64,000 nt of DNA from an uncultured Prevotellaceae bacterium (GTDB taxonomy: Bacteria; Bacteroidota; Bacteroidia; Bacteroidales; Muribaculaceae). Below, piece after piece: positions 1 through 9,938 of this stretch. The notes below the pieces were generated by a model, which did no database searches, was not told where the DNA came from, and saw nothing but the letters and a program-made list of their open reading frames with translations. A program made the position numbers and the translations under genes. Numbering within the stretch: position 1 is the stretch's first letter; each line of letters opens with the position of its first letter. The stretch covers positions 16,472-80,471 of the forward strand of contig ONJS01000021.1 of the NCBI GenBank assembly GCA_900318205.1, in the 5' to 3' direction.

Positions 1-1
1 T

Positions 2-1276
2 GCTCAGCTGATGGGTGAGCTCAAGACCTTGCGCGCCTGGTACTACTTTGACCTCATCCGCATTTTCAACCGTATTCCTTACTTCACCGAGACCGATGAC
101 GTGAACACCAAGACCAACGATGAGTTCACGCGCGATGAGATCTTCTCATTCATCAAGCGTGACCTCACCGAGGCTATTGAGGTGCTGCCTGCAGCCAAGA
201 GTCCTGCTGGCCGTATCACCCGCACCACTGCCCAGGCCATTATGGCCAAGGTGTGTGCCTTCACTCGTGACTGGGAGGGTGTCAGGACCTATGCCGACGC
301 TGTTATTTCCAGTGGCCAGTACAAGCTGTATGACAACTTTGGCGACCTGTCCAAGATTGCCTTCAACAACGGCAGCGAGAGCGTGTTTGCACTGCAGTGC
401 TCGACCGCTAACGACAATGCCCACATCAACTGGTCCAACTTGCTGAACTGCACCTATAGCGACGGCAACCTCTATGGCACGGGCGACGACTTCTTCTATG
501 GTTCGCAGAACCTGGTGAACGCCTTCCGCACCGACCCTAACAGCGGTCTGCCTTACCTGGATGGTAGTTACAACGATGTGGATGTGACCGAGAACTACGA
601 CGGTTGTCTTGACCCCCGCGTGGACTTCACCGTGGGCCGTATCGGTTTCCCCTGGCGTGGCCATCTCTATACCGCCGGCTGGTGCCGTGCCTATGACGTG
701 TATGGTGAGTTCTCCAACAAGAAGGCTTGGCCTGCTCCCGAAGAGGCGCTCGCATCCTGGCCTTGGGGCTGCAGCTCGCTGAACTTCATGTTCATCCGCT
801 ATGCCGACATTCTGTTGCTGAAGGCCGAAGCCCTCATTGAGTTGGCTACAGGCACCAATGCTGCTACCGACGAGACTCTCGTTGAGGCCCGCGCTCTGGT
901 TAATCAGGTGCGCATGCGTGCCGCCAACAGCATCGATGGCAATTATTATCCACAAGACCTCGACCCGTTCAAGGCCGACTACTATGTTGAACCGTATCCC
1001 ACCGATTGGGACGGCAACCTGTACTGGACCAAGGAGCGTGCCCGCCTGGCCGTGCGCTTTGAGCGCCGCCTGGAACTTGCTCTGGAAGGCAATCGCTGGT
1101 TTGACCTCGTGCGCTGGGGCAATGACTATCTCATCAACACGATGAACACCTACATGACCCAGGAAAGCGACCTGCGCAGTTACTACGCCGGCCGTTCAGT
1201 CAGCGCCAACGAGATTTTCCTGCCTGTTCCTTTGGCCGAGATTGACAATTCCAATGGACTTTACAAACAATATTAA
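2..1276 (+). CDS. susD: SusD-family outer-membrane glycan-binding lipoprotein (5' end outside window)
   Basis: Surface lipoprotein that would cap a SusC-type transporter and bind glycan, here presumably fructan. The reading frame is open from base 2, so the signal peptide and roughly the first quarter of the protein lie upstream; SusD proteins are usually 500-600 residues and about 424 are visible. Family hallmarks seen are the N-terminal helical stretch LRAWYYFDLIRIFNRIPYF, the RYADILLLKAEALIE helix, the ERRLELALEGNRWFDLVRWG signature and the LPVPLAEI ending. It sits 17 bases before the DUF4960-like lipoprotein gene and probably shares its transcript. The matching SusC would be expected just upstream of the window. 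The family call is secure; the substrate is inferred from the GH32 neighbours. Confidence 0.93.
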   Translation, partial: AQLMGELKTLRAWYYFDLIRIFNRIPYFTETDDVNTKTNDEFTRDEIFSFIKRDLTEAIEVLPAAKSPAGRITRTTAQAIMAKVCAFTRDWEGVRTYADAVISSGQYKLYDNFGDLSKIAFNNGSESVFALQCSTANDNAHINWSNLLNCTYSDGNLYGTGDDFFYGSQNLVNAFRTDPNSGLPYLDGSYNDVDVTENYDGCLDPRVDFTVGRIGFPWRGHLYTAGWCRAYDVYGEFSNKKAWPAPEEALASWPWGCSSLNFMFIRYADILLLKAEALIELATGTNAATDETLVEARALVNQVRMRAANSIDGNYYPQDLDPFKADYYVEPYPTDWDGNLYWTKERARLAVRFERRLELALEGNRWFDLVRWGNDYLINTMNTYMTQESDLRSYYAGRSVSANEIFLPVPLAEIDNSNGLYKQY

Positions 1277-1293
1277 AGCAAACTCTTCGCACT

Positions 1294-3288
1294 ATGAAAA
1301 AGATATATTTTGGTCTTATCGCCATTTTGACGCTTTTCACAGCCTGCTCGGATGTTGATCTCGAACCGATGAACTCTAGCGAGGCAGTGACCAACCTGCG
1401 TGCCGAGTACACCCCTGGCAGCCGTCAGGTAACCCTCAAGTGGACCAACCCCACGATGCCGGGCCAGACCGGTATCCAGATTATCAAGGACGATGCCGAC
1501 GTCATCAACCTGGATGGTGTGGTGGACAGCTACTTCATCAAGAAGGCTCCCGCCAATGTTGACGTTTCCTATACGGTCAAGGCCCGTTACAACGACGGCC
1601 GCGTGTCGCAAGGCCAGACCGTGCGCCTGCACATCGATTATGAGGCCCAAAAGGGTGCCAATGTCGTTGCAATGCTTGTTCCCGAGGACTATGAGACATC
1701 AGCCGACGAGAAGAGCGCTGTCGAGTGGTTCCAGAACAATTATGTGAAGACCGGTAAGGGTGTCCTGCTCACTCCCGCGACCATCGATGACCTCGATATC
1801 GAGAGTCAGTCGGCTTGCTGGGTAATGTGCGACCGCATCGGCATCGGACTCGGCTGGCAGAACCTGCCCGGCAACCTGGCATCGAACGCTACCATCGAGG
1901 CACTGAAGGCCTTTACCGCCGACGGTGGCAACCTGTTCCTCACCAACCATGCTACCCAGCTCACCGTAGCCGTGGGCCGTATCGCCGAGACTTACGCTCC
2001 CGGTATCTATGGCAGTGGCGAGGGTGGCCAGAATGGCGATATCTGGGGCTCACAGCCCATCATCGGTAACGCCGAGGGTCAGATCTACGACCACAGCGGC
2101 CATGACATCTACCGCGGCATGAAGTTCGTCAGCGGTCTGTATGAGCGTTCGATCTACACCTTCATCGGTGCTGGTGTCAAGGGTGACCACAACTGTATGT
2201 GGGACCTCAATGCCTACGGCTTGGCTCCCAACCCCAACGTCGTGAAGGCATGGGAAGACTTGACCAACTCGCACGTGCTGGGTACCTGGAACCACGTGGT
2301 GGACTACTGCTGCGCCGGTATCATTGACTTTGATCCGACTTCGACATTCAATGGCCGCATCCTCGCAGTAGGTCTGGCAGCCTATGAGTGGAACTTGGGT
2401 GGACAGGCCAATTCCTGCCAGGATCAGTTGGAGCGATTCACCGCCAACTGCTTGACCTATGTGAGCACGCCCGCTGAGGAAAAGGTGGCTATGCTCGTGC
2501 CCAACGACTATACCAACAGTGACGACGAGAAGAGCGCTGTCGAGTGGTTCAAGGCTAACTATGTGAACAAGGGCAAGGGTATCCTGCTCACTCCCGCGAC
2601 TATTGACGAGCTCGACATCGAGAACAATCCCATGTGCTGGGTAATGTGTGACCGCATCGGCATCGACCGTGGCTGGGAGCACCTGCCCGGTGACCTGGCA
2701 TCGACCGCCACCATCGAGGCGCTGAAGGCCTATGCTGCCGACGGTGGTAACCTCTTCCTCACCAACCACGCAACCCAGCTCACCGTAGCCGTGGGCCGTA
2801 TCGCCGAGGCTTACGCTCCTGGCATCTACGGTAGCGGCGAGGGTGGCATGAACGGTGACATCTGGGGCTCACAGCCCATCATCGGCAATGCCGAGGGCCA
2901 GATTTATGACCACAGTGGCCATGACATCTACTGGGGCATGGACTTCGTGAGCGGCCTGTATGAGCGCTCGATCTACACCTTCATCGGTGCTGGCATCAAG
3001 GGTGACCACAACTGTATGTGGGACCTCAATGCCTATGGTCTCGCTCCCAACCCCAATGTCGTGAAGGCATGGGAAGAGCTGACCAACTCGACCGTGCTGG
3101 GTACCTGGAACCACGTGGTGGACTACTGCTGCGCCGGCATCATCGACTTTGCTCCCACCACCGGTTATCCCGGCCGCATCCTCGCTGTGGGTTTGGCAGC
3201 CTATGAGTGGAATCTGGGTGGAGAGCCTAACTCCTGCCAGTCACAACTTGAGAAATTTACCGGTAACTGTATCAGCTACCTGAAGTAA
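1294..3288 (+). CDS. Surface lipoprotein with duplicated DUF4960-like domain
   Basis: 664-residue predicted lipoprotein: signal peptide MKKIYFGLIAILTLFTAC with the lipobox cysteine near residue 18. A fibronectin/DUF-like beta domain (about residues 30-110) is followed by two consecutive copies of a ~265-residue domain (about 125-395 and 398-664). The domain resembles, from memory, what is annotated DUF4960 in Bacteroidales fructan loci; its mechanism is unknown to me. Motifs repeated in both copies include WVMCDRIGI, DGGNLFLTNHATQL, GSGEGG, DHSGHDIY, GDHNCMWDLNAYGL and AAYEWNLGG. Position between susD and GH32 genes suggests a surface glycan-binding protein. A single-copy, diverged relative is encoded at 11703-13133. 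Domain name confidence is moderate; the duplication is directly visible. Confidence 0.8.
   Translation: MKKIYFGLIAILTLFTACSDVDLEPMNSSEAVTNLRAEYTPGSRQVTLKWTNPTMPGQTGIQIIKDDADVINLDGVVDSYFIKKAPANVDVSYTVKARYNDGRVSQGQTVRLHIDYEAQKGANVVAMLVPEDYETSADEKSAVEWFQNNYVKTGKGVLLTPATIDDLDIESQSACWVMCDRIGIGLGWQNLPGNLASNATIEALKAFTADGGNLFLTNHATQLTVAVGRIAETYAPGIYGSGEGGQNGDIWGSQPIIGNAEGQIYDHSGHDIYRGMKFVSGLYERSIYTFIGAGVKGDHNCMWDLNAYGLAPNPNVVKAWEDLTNSHVLGTWNHVVDYCCAGIIDFDPTSTFNGRILAVGLAAYEWNLGGQANSCQDQLERFTANCLTYVSTPAEEKVAMLVPNDYTNSDDEKSAVEWFKANYVNKGKGILLTPATIDELDIENNPMCWVMCDRIGIDRGWEHLPGDLASTATIEALKAYAADGGNLFLTNHATQLTVAVGRIAEAYAPGIYGSGEGGMNGDIWGSQPIIGNAEGQIYDHSGHDIYWGMDFVSGLYERSIYTFIGAGIKGDHNCMWDLNAYGLAPNPNVVKAWEELTNSTVLGTWNHVVDYCCAGIIDFAPTTGYPGRILAVGLAAYEWNLGGEPNSCQSQLEKFTGNCISYLK
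1666..3285 (+). repeat. Intragenic tandem duplication of a ~800-bp domain
   Basis: Copy 1 runs from about 1666 to 2463 and copy 2 from 2485 to 3285, in the same frame. Read side by side, the copies agree at most residues, I estimate above 85 percent, including long identical runs such as those encoded at 1921-2010 and 2740-2830. The similarity extends to DNA, pointing to a recent duplication or continuing gene conversion. Confidence 0.9.
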
Positions 3289-3297
3289 CATTAAGTG

Positions 3298-5667
3298 ATG
3301 AAACTGAGACAAATCCTGTTTACCGCATTGGTGTCTGCCCTGCCGGCAGGCATCAATGCCCAGCAGGTTGCAGCACACTATACCATGTCGCTGACCGACG
3401 GCGGTAAGATTGAGGAGACGGTGTCACACAACCAGTACACCGTCACCTCACAGTTGCCCGCCTGCACAGTTCAGGGACTGAATGGTGATGCCTTGCGCTT
3501 TGATGGCTACTCCAACTATGTGAAGGCTGGCCTTCCCGTGGGCTCTTTCAGCACCGATGCCTTGACCATCAGCGTCGTGCTCGCAGCCGAGGCCTACCCG
3601 ATGATGCAGGTGGATGTCGCCGAGACGACACCCACGTTTGCAACAGTGTTTGGTAACCTGGATGGCAAACAAGGCTTTGCTCTGGAATTGTCGTCTCAGG
3701 GTGACCTGCGCTTCCGCTTCGGCTCGTCCTATGCTGGCGGTTATCTTTTCTCCTTCAATGGTGATACCAAACTGCCCCGTGGCAAGTGGAGCGTGGTGAC
3801 CGTCGTGCTTGACAAGGCTGGTAACGCTGCAACCATGTACCTCAACGGTACTGTCATCGGTACAGGCCGCATGAGCCGCGCTGGTGTCGTTCACAGCACT
3901 GCCGATTTCTATATCGGCAAGGATGCCACCGATGTGAAGGCTGGCCCGTTCCTGATCAATACCTTTGTCGGTCTGATTGACGATATCGCCGTCTATAACG
4001 GTGTCATGACCGCCGACCAGGTGGCAGCACTGGTGCCCAACAATCCCGCTTTGCCCGATTTCAATTATCCCGCATCGCGATATGCGTCAAGCCTGTGGCG
4101 TCCTCAGTTCCACGGTATGCCTTCGGGCGGCTGGACCAACGAGAGCCACGGCATGACCTATAGTGACGGCAAGTTCCATGTCTTCTTCCAGAAGAATGCC
4201 AATGGCCCTTACATGTCGCGTCTACACTGGGGACACATCACGAGTGAGAACCTGTACAGTTGGCGAGAGGAGCCCATTGCCATCGCCCCAGGCGAGAATT
4301 ATGACATCAAGGGTTGCTGGAGCGGCTGTGTCTATGACAACAATGGCACTCCCAGCATCCTCTATACCGCCGTGGACAATGCCCGTGCAGTGATTGCCCA
4401 AGCCAATCCGGCAGATGCTACGCTAATCGACTGGAACAAGCAGGGCATTATCGTCAACGGACGTCCCGCAGGATTGTCCGATGACTTCCGCGACCCGTAC
4501 CATTTCACGGTGGATGGAAAGCAGTACGTCATCGTGGGTACCAGCAAGAACGGCGTGGGTGCCTGCACGTTGCACAAACTGGAAGGCGGCACCTGGACCA
4601 ATGACGGTGCTATCTTCTTCCAGGGTGGCAATGCCAATCAGCACGGCACCTTCTGGGAGATGCCCAACGTGACCGATATGGGCGGTGGCAAGTGGCTGTT
4701 CACTTGCACTCCGCTGGGCATGGGCAGTGGTGTACGCACCCTGTGCTGGACCGGTTCCATCGGTGCCGACGGCAAGTTCATCCCCGATGGTAGTGGCATA
4801 CAGTATCTTGAGATGGGAGGCATCAGCCGTGACGGTTACGGCTTGCTCTCACCCACCATCTACAAGAAGGACGGTAAGATCCTCATGCTGGGTATCGTGC
4901 CCGACAAACTGCCGACCAACGTGAACTACAACATGGGTTGGGCGCACAACTACTCCCTGCCCCGCGAAATCAGCCTCGATGCGAACGGTTCACTGGTTCA
5001 GAAGCCTTATAGCGGCCTGACAGGTATGCGCACCAAGACTGCCATTACCCGCAACCTTACCCTCAACGGCGCTGAGTCGCTGGCTCCCGTCAGCGGCCGT
5101 CAGATTGAGTTGCTGGGTGAGTTCACGGTGACCGAAGGCAAGATGGGCTTCAATTTCCTGAAGTCGGGCTCGGGCAAGGTCTCCTTGACCTATGATGCTG
5201 CCAGCGGAAATCTTACCCTCGACATGACGGCTCTGACCAGGACCGCCAATGACGGTGGCGTTTACAATGGTGTCTATACTGCCGCCCTGCCCAAGCGCGT
5301 GGCTGCCGGAGAGACGTTGAAACTCCACGTTTATCTCGATGGTTCCATCGTTGACATCTTTGTGAACGACACCTGGGCTTACTCGGTGCGTCTGTTCCCC
5401 AACGATGCTACCCAAGTCGAGGCCGAGGCTTTTGCCACTGCTGCAACACCTGCCCGCATCAGTGCATGGGTGCTGGACCCTACAATGGTACCCACCCCCA
5501 TCGTGGTGGGTGATGTGAATGGGGATGGCGAAGTGAATATCGCCGACGTTAACGCTGTGATTGACTTCATCCTGTCGGGCGGCTCTTCTGATTCTGCCGA
5601 CGTGAATGGTGACGGCGAAGTGAACATCGCCGATGTGAATGCAGTGATTGACATTATCCTTAGTTAA
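3298..5667 (+). CDS. Secreted LamG-GH32 family protein with C-terminal dockerin-like repeats
   Basis: Predicted fructan-acting enzyme. I prefer ATG 3298 over the in-frame GTG at 3295; it gives 789 residues with signal peptide ending ...PAGINA. Domains are a LamG/concanavalin-like lectin fold (about 30-250), a GH32 five-bladed propeller (about 260-570), a C-terminal beta-sandwich (to about 725) and two calcium-loop dockerin-like repeats (about 732-789; DVNGDGEVNIADVNAVI occurs twice). The transition-state Asp motif FRDP (D399) and acid/base Glu motif WEMPN (E454) are present. The usual WMNDPNG nucleophile motif instead reads WTNESHG, placing Glu282 where the Asp nucleophile normally is. It may therefore be a variant enzyme or a binding protein. 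It lies 10 bases after the preceding lipoprotein gene. Confidence 0.85.
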   Translation: MKLRQILFTALVSALPAGINAQQVAAHYTMSLTDGGKIEETVSHNQYTVTSQLPACTVQGLNGDALRFDGYSNYVKAGLPVGSFSTDALTISVVLAAEAYPMMQVDVAETTPTFATVFGNLDGKQGFALELSSQGDLRFRFGSSYAGGYLFSFNGDTKLPRGKWSVVTVVLDKAGNAATMYLNGTVIGTGRMSRAGVVHSTADFYIGKDATDVKAGPFLINTFVGLIDDIAVYNGVMTADQVAALVPNNPALPDFNYPASRYASSLWRPQFHGMPSGGWTNESHGMTYSDGKFHVFFQKNANGPYMSRLHWGHITSENLYSWREEPIAIAPGENYDIKGCWSGCVYDNNGTPSILYTAVDNARAVIAQANPADATLIDWNKQGIIVNGRPAGLSDDFRDPYHFTVDGKQYVIVGTSKNGVGACTLHKLEGGTWTNDGAIFFQGGNANQHGTFWEMPNVTDMGGGKWLFTCTPLGMGSGVRTLCWTGSIGADGKFIPDGSGIQYLEMGGISRDGYGLLSPTIYKKDGKILMLGIVPDKLPTNVNYNMGWAHNYSLPREISLDANGSLVQKPYSGLTGMRTKTAITRNLTLNGAESLAPVSGRQIELLGEFTVTEGKMGFNFLKSGSGKVSLTYDAASGNLTLDMTALTRTANDGGVYNGVYTAALPKRVAAGETLKLHVYLDGSIVDIFVNDTWAYSVRLFPNDATQVEAEAFATAATPARISAWVLDPTMVPTPIVVGDVNGDGEVNIADVNAVIDFILSGGSSDSADVNGDGEVNIADVNAVIDIILS

Positions 5668-5683
5668 TCAAGACTGAACAACA

Positions 5684-6298
5684 ATGATGTTGATTGCAGA
5701 TACCCTGGTGGTCATTGGACTCGCTACCGCCTCGTTGGGAACCATCCAGGAGACGGGGGGCGTGCAAGAGCACAGCTTCTGGCTCCGTAACGACGGGTCA
5801 GAGGCTGTGACCTTGCAGCAGGGTTACACCTCCTGTGAGTGTACAACTATCGAGTTCGACAGGTTTGCCCAGGTGCAGCCGGGTGACTCTTCCCAAGTCA
5901 TCCTGCGGTTCAATCCGCAGGGCAGGGGAGGGGACTTCAACGTGACAGGTACCGTGGTTTATGGCACCGAGCGCAAGCGTGTGAAACTGGCGATGACGGG
6001 AAACAGCATCCTGAGCGAAGAGACGCTCATGAAGCGCTACCCCATCGCTGTGAGCGAAAATCTGCGCCTTTCGACCGACCGTTTTGACCTCGGCATTATG
6101 CTCCCCGGCGAGACCAAGGAGAGAAGCGTGGTCGTGCTGCACCGTGACGAGAGTGACCGCACCGAGACCCTGACGATCTCCTACACACCCGATGAAAAGA
6201 CCCCAAAAGGTCTGCAGCATATCCCCTATACGGTCACCACAACCGAGCAGGGCAAGCCGCGGCAACTGGTCATCACTCTTGACGTGATGATTAAGTAG
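5684..6298 (+). CDS. DUF1573-family protein
   Basis: 204-residue protein with two Ig-like beta domains and the CxC motif (GYTSCECTT) that, with FNPQGRGG, is typical of DUF1573 proteins of Bacteroidetes. ATG at 5684 or 5687 is possible. The N-terminus (LIADTLVVIGLATASLG) is hydrophobic and may be a weak export signal, but no clear cleavage site is seen. The function of this family is not established; members are usually predicted cell-envelope proteins. It is 16 bases downstream of the GH32 gene and looks like the last gene of the first fructan unit. A 530-base gene-free stretch follows. Confidence 0.8.
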   Translation: MMLIADTLVVIGLATASLGTIQETGGVQEHSFWLRNDGSEAVTLQQGYTSCECTTIEFDRFAQVQPGDSSQVILRFNPQGRGGDFNVTGTVVYGTERKRVKLAMTGNSILSEETLMKRYPIAVSENLRLSTDRFDLGIMLPGETKERSVVVLHRDESDRTETLTISYTPDEKTPKGLQHIPYTVTTTEQGKPRQLVITLDVMIK

Positions 6299-6386
6299 GA
6301 TGAGTGATTAGTGAATATTTTGAGAGATGCAGACCTTGTGTTTGCGTTTTTTTATACCTGCAAAATGCAACTATTTGCAAAAATTC

Positions 6387-6417
6387 CTTGGTAACGGAAG
6401 GGAAAATAATAACTTTG
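6387..6417 (+). promoter_or_regulatory. Predicted Bacteroidales promoter upstream of susC
   Basis: TTG at 6388-6390, a 19-base spacer and TAACTTTG at 6410-6417 match the Bacteroides -33/-7 pattern (TTTG ... TAnnTTTG). A start near 6425 would give a leader of about 400 bases before the susC ATG at 6833. A second -7-like TAACTTTG at 6776-6783 is closer to the gene but has no convincing -33 partner. Confidence 0.55.
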
Positions 6418-6832
6418 CACATCCTATCCTAATAAGGGAGGAAAGACATTGAGGGATTGTTTATGAGTTACTGATTCCTTTTGAACCAAACTGCGACCAT
6501 TGATTAGAGGAATAGAGAAATCAGGGAAACCGCCATTTCATCGGTATAAAATTGGTGTGGATCGACGTTTCATCTATTCTAAAGGTTGTCGCAGACCTGG
6601 TTTGAAAGTGAAATGATGCAAGTCCACACCATTTGCTGTTACTTGAGTAGATAGTTAGTGCATCAACCACGAGAAATACTTATAAAAATCGTTCATTGAG
6701 TAGTAGAATTGATGCATTGAAACATATTTGCAAGCGCAGGAACGAATACTTACAGCCCCTCATGTTTCAAAAAGTTAACTTTGCCCAATATTAACATAAA
6801 CAAATGTATTATTAACCAAAACCAACAGAACA
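6418..6832 (+). other. Gene-free leader before susC with inverted repeats
   Basis: No convincing ORF is seen. GGTGTGGAT (6554-6562) can pair with GTCCACACC (6622-6630), and flanking AAAT/ATTT extends the stem with one bulge. TTGAAACAT (6717-6725) pairs exactly with ATGTTTCAA (6762-6770), ending 5 bases before the second -7 element. The stretch could be a leader RNA, a small RNA or a regulator-binding region; no known family was recognised. Confidence 0.35.
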
Positions 6833-9800
6833 ATGAACGAACTGAAAAGATTTCTACTCAGCTTCATGCTCATGTTGACGTGTACCCTAGTGTATGCGCA
6901 AACAGAAATCACAGGCACCGTCGTTGACGAGACAGGAGAACTGTGGTTGAGAAAGGTACCACCAATGGTACAGTGACTGATTTTGACGGCATCTTCACCC
7001 TCAAGGTGAATCCCGGGGCAACCCTCGTTTTCTCCTACGTGGGCTACTTGAACGTCGAGATGCCTGCCGCTAACGGCATGGTCGTGACGATGAAAGAAGA
7101 CGCCCTCGCTCTGAACGAGATTGTCGTGACTGGTTATACCACACAGCGCAAGGCCGACTTGACCGGTGCCGTGTCGGTTGTCAGCGTGACCGATCTGGTC
7201 AAGCAGAACGAGAACAACCCCATCAAGGCGATGCAGGGTCGCGTGCCGGGCATGAACATCTCGGCCGACGGTAACCCCTCGGGTGCTGCTACAGTCCGCA
7301 TCCGTGGTACAGGTACCCTCAACAACAACGACCCGTTGTACATCATCGATGGTGTTCCCACCAAGGCCGGTATGCACGAGCTTAACGGTAACGACATTGA
7401 GAGCATCCAGGTATTGAAGGATGCCGCTTCGGCGTCTATCTACGGTAGCCGCGCTGCCAACGGTGTTATCATCATCACCACCAAGGGCGGCAAGGACGGA
7501 AAAGTGAAGATTGACTTCGATGCCAGCCTGTCAGTACAGACCTATGCCCATAAGATGAAGGTGCTGAACGCCAAGGAGTTTGGCCAGACGATGTGGCAGG
7601 GTTATGTAAACGATGGTCTGAATCCCAACTTGAATGGTCTGGGATACTACTATGACTGGAGTTACGATGCTAAGGGCGTTCCCGTGCTCAACTACATCAC
7701 CATGAACAAGTATCTGGATCCTGCCGGTATAACTCCCGCAGCCGATACCGACTGGTTCAAGGAAACCACCCGCACGGGCTTTGTTCAGCAGTATAATCTC
7801 TCGCTGAGCCAGGGCACCGAGAACGGAACCTCATTCTTCTCACTGGGCTACTACAAGAACGACGGTATCATCAAGAAGTCTGACTTCCAGCGTTTCTCGG
7901 CCCGTATGAACTCGACCTACAAGTTGCTGAACGTCGGTGACCGCAAGATCGTGACCGTGGGTGAGCACTTCACGGTAAACCGCACCAATGAGCTTCAGGC
8001 TCCTGGCGGATTCCTGGAGAACGTGCTGCAGTTCAATCCCTCGCTGCCCGTTTACACGACCAAGGGCACTTATGCAGGTCCCGTGGGCGGTTATCCTGAC
8101 CGTGAGAACCCCGTGGCTCGCCTTGAGCGCAATAGCGACAACCGCTACACCTATTGGCGTATGTTCGGTGATGCCTTCATCAACATCAACCCCATTGCTG
8201 ATTTCAACATCAAGTCAACCTTCGGTCTTGACTATTCTCAGAAACAGCAGCGCATCTTCACCTATCCTATTACCGAGGGTACAGTGGCCAATTCTACCAA
8301 TGCCGTTGAGCCTAAGCAGGAACACTGGACCAAGTGGATGTGGAACGCCATCGCTACCTACAACCTGGAGCGCGGTGCACATCGCGGTGATATCATGATC
8401 GGTACCGAGCTTAACCGTGAGGATGACTCATGGCTCAGCGCCAAGGCTTATGACTTTGCAGTCTTGAATCCCGATTACATGTGGCCCAACGCAGCCGTCG
8501 GTGAGTCTGAGGCCTATGGCTCTGGTGAGGGTTACACACTTGTATCCTTCTTCGGTAAACTGAATTATACCTATGCTGACCGCTACTTGGCAAGCTTGAC
8601 CATGCGCTACGACGGTTCAAGCCGCTTCGGTCGCAACAACCGCTACGGTACATTCCCCTCGGTCAGCCTCGGTTGGCGCATCAGTGAGGAGAACTTTATG
8701 AAGAGTCTGGACTGGCTCGACAACCTCAAGTTGCGTGCATCATGGGGTCAGACCGGTAATCAGGAGATTTCCAACATTGCCCGCTACACCATCTTTGAGA
8801 GCAACTATGGTGAGGCTGGTTTCGGTGGCCAGAGCTACGGTACCAGTTATGACATTGCCGGTACCAATGGCGGCCAGACGCTCCCCAGCGGTTTCAAGCG
8901 CAACCAGTTGGGTAACGATAACCTCAAGTGGGAAACCACGACACAGACCAACGTTGGTTTTGACTTCGGTATGCTGCGCAACGCACTCTACGGCTCGTTT
9001 GAGTGGTATTACAAGAAGACCACCGACATTCTGGTTTACATGCCCGGTATCGGTGTGATGGGTGAGGGTAGCAGCCAGTGGATCAATGCTGGTGAGATGA
9101 CCAATAAGGGTATCGAGCTGAACGTGGGCTACCGCGGCAGCGTGGGCGATTTCCAGTATGATATCGCCGGTAACATCGGTACTTATCGCAACAAGGTGAC
9201 CAAACTTCCCGAGACCCTGGCAGCAGCCGGAACCTTCGGCGGTAACGGTGTCGAGAGCGTCGTTGGTCATCCCATGGGTGCCCAGGTGGGTTATGTATAT
9301 GACGGCATCTTCAAGAGCCAGGACGAGATTGACAATCATGCCGCACAAAATGGTGCCGGTCTGGGTCGCATCCGCTGGAAAGACTTGAACGAGGATGGTG
9401 TCATCAACGAGAGTGACCAGAAGTGGATCTACTCACCCGTGCCCGATTTCACTTGGGGTCTGAACATTTACCTTGAATACAAGAACTTTGACTTCACCAT
9501 GTTCTGGCAGGGCGTACAGGGCGTTGACGTGATCAGCGACCTGAAGCGTGAGACCGACTTGTGGGCAGGTCTGAATATTACTAACCTGAACAAGGGCCGT
9601 CGCTTGCTCGACGCATGGACTCCCAATAATCCCAGCTCCAACATTCCTGCTGTCAGCACGATGGACAACAACAACGAGAAGCGCGTCAGCAGCTACTTTG
9701 TTGAGAATGGTTCCTTCGCCAAGATGCGTAACATCCAATTGGGTTACAACTTCGGCAGTAGCATCTGTGACAAGTTGCACATCGCACGACTGCGCATGTA

Positions 9801-9924
9801 TGTGTCAGCCCAGAATCTGCTGACCATCAAGAGCAAGTCGTTTACCGGTGTGGATCCCGAAAATCCCAACTTCGGTTATCCTATCCCCCTCAATGTTACC
9901 TACGGTCTTAATGTTTCATTCTAA
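6833..9924 (+). pseudogene. susC: SusC-family TonB-dependent fructan transporter, frameshifted near the N-terminus
   Basis: Outer-membrane TonB-dependent transporter partnered with the SusD that follows. Translation from ATG 6833 gives a signal peptide (MNELKRFLLSFMLMLTCTLVYAQ) and the start of the carboxypeptidase-regulatory-like domain (ITGTVVDETGE), then leaves frame near 6940. The rest, about 990 residues, is in another frame from 6943: VVEKGTTNGTVTDFDG, plug motifs (AMQGRVPGMNI, VRIRGTGTLNNNDPLYIIDG) and the beta-barrel to the terminal YGLNVSF. Relatives usually read GE-P-x-I-G-A-x-VVEKGT here, so about 16 bases appear deleted between GAAC and TGTGGTTGAG. As it stands the protein could not be exported from the 6943 GTG. 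Sequence error remains possible. The product call is secure. Confidence 0.88.
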
Positions 9925-9938
9925 AATTCAGATTCACT

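Noticed and set aside
1666-3285. CRISPR or short tandem repeat
   Set aside because: The repetition is a single large in-frame domain duplication, not spaced short repeats.
6299-6832. tRNA or known riboswitch in the pre-susC gap
   Set aside because: No cloverleaf, no CCA end and no riboswitch core recognised; only simple inverted repeats.
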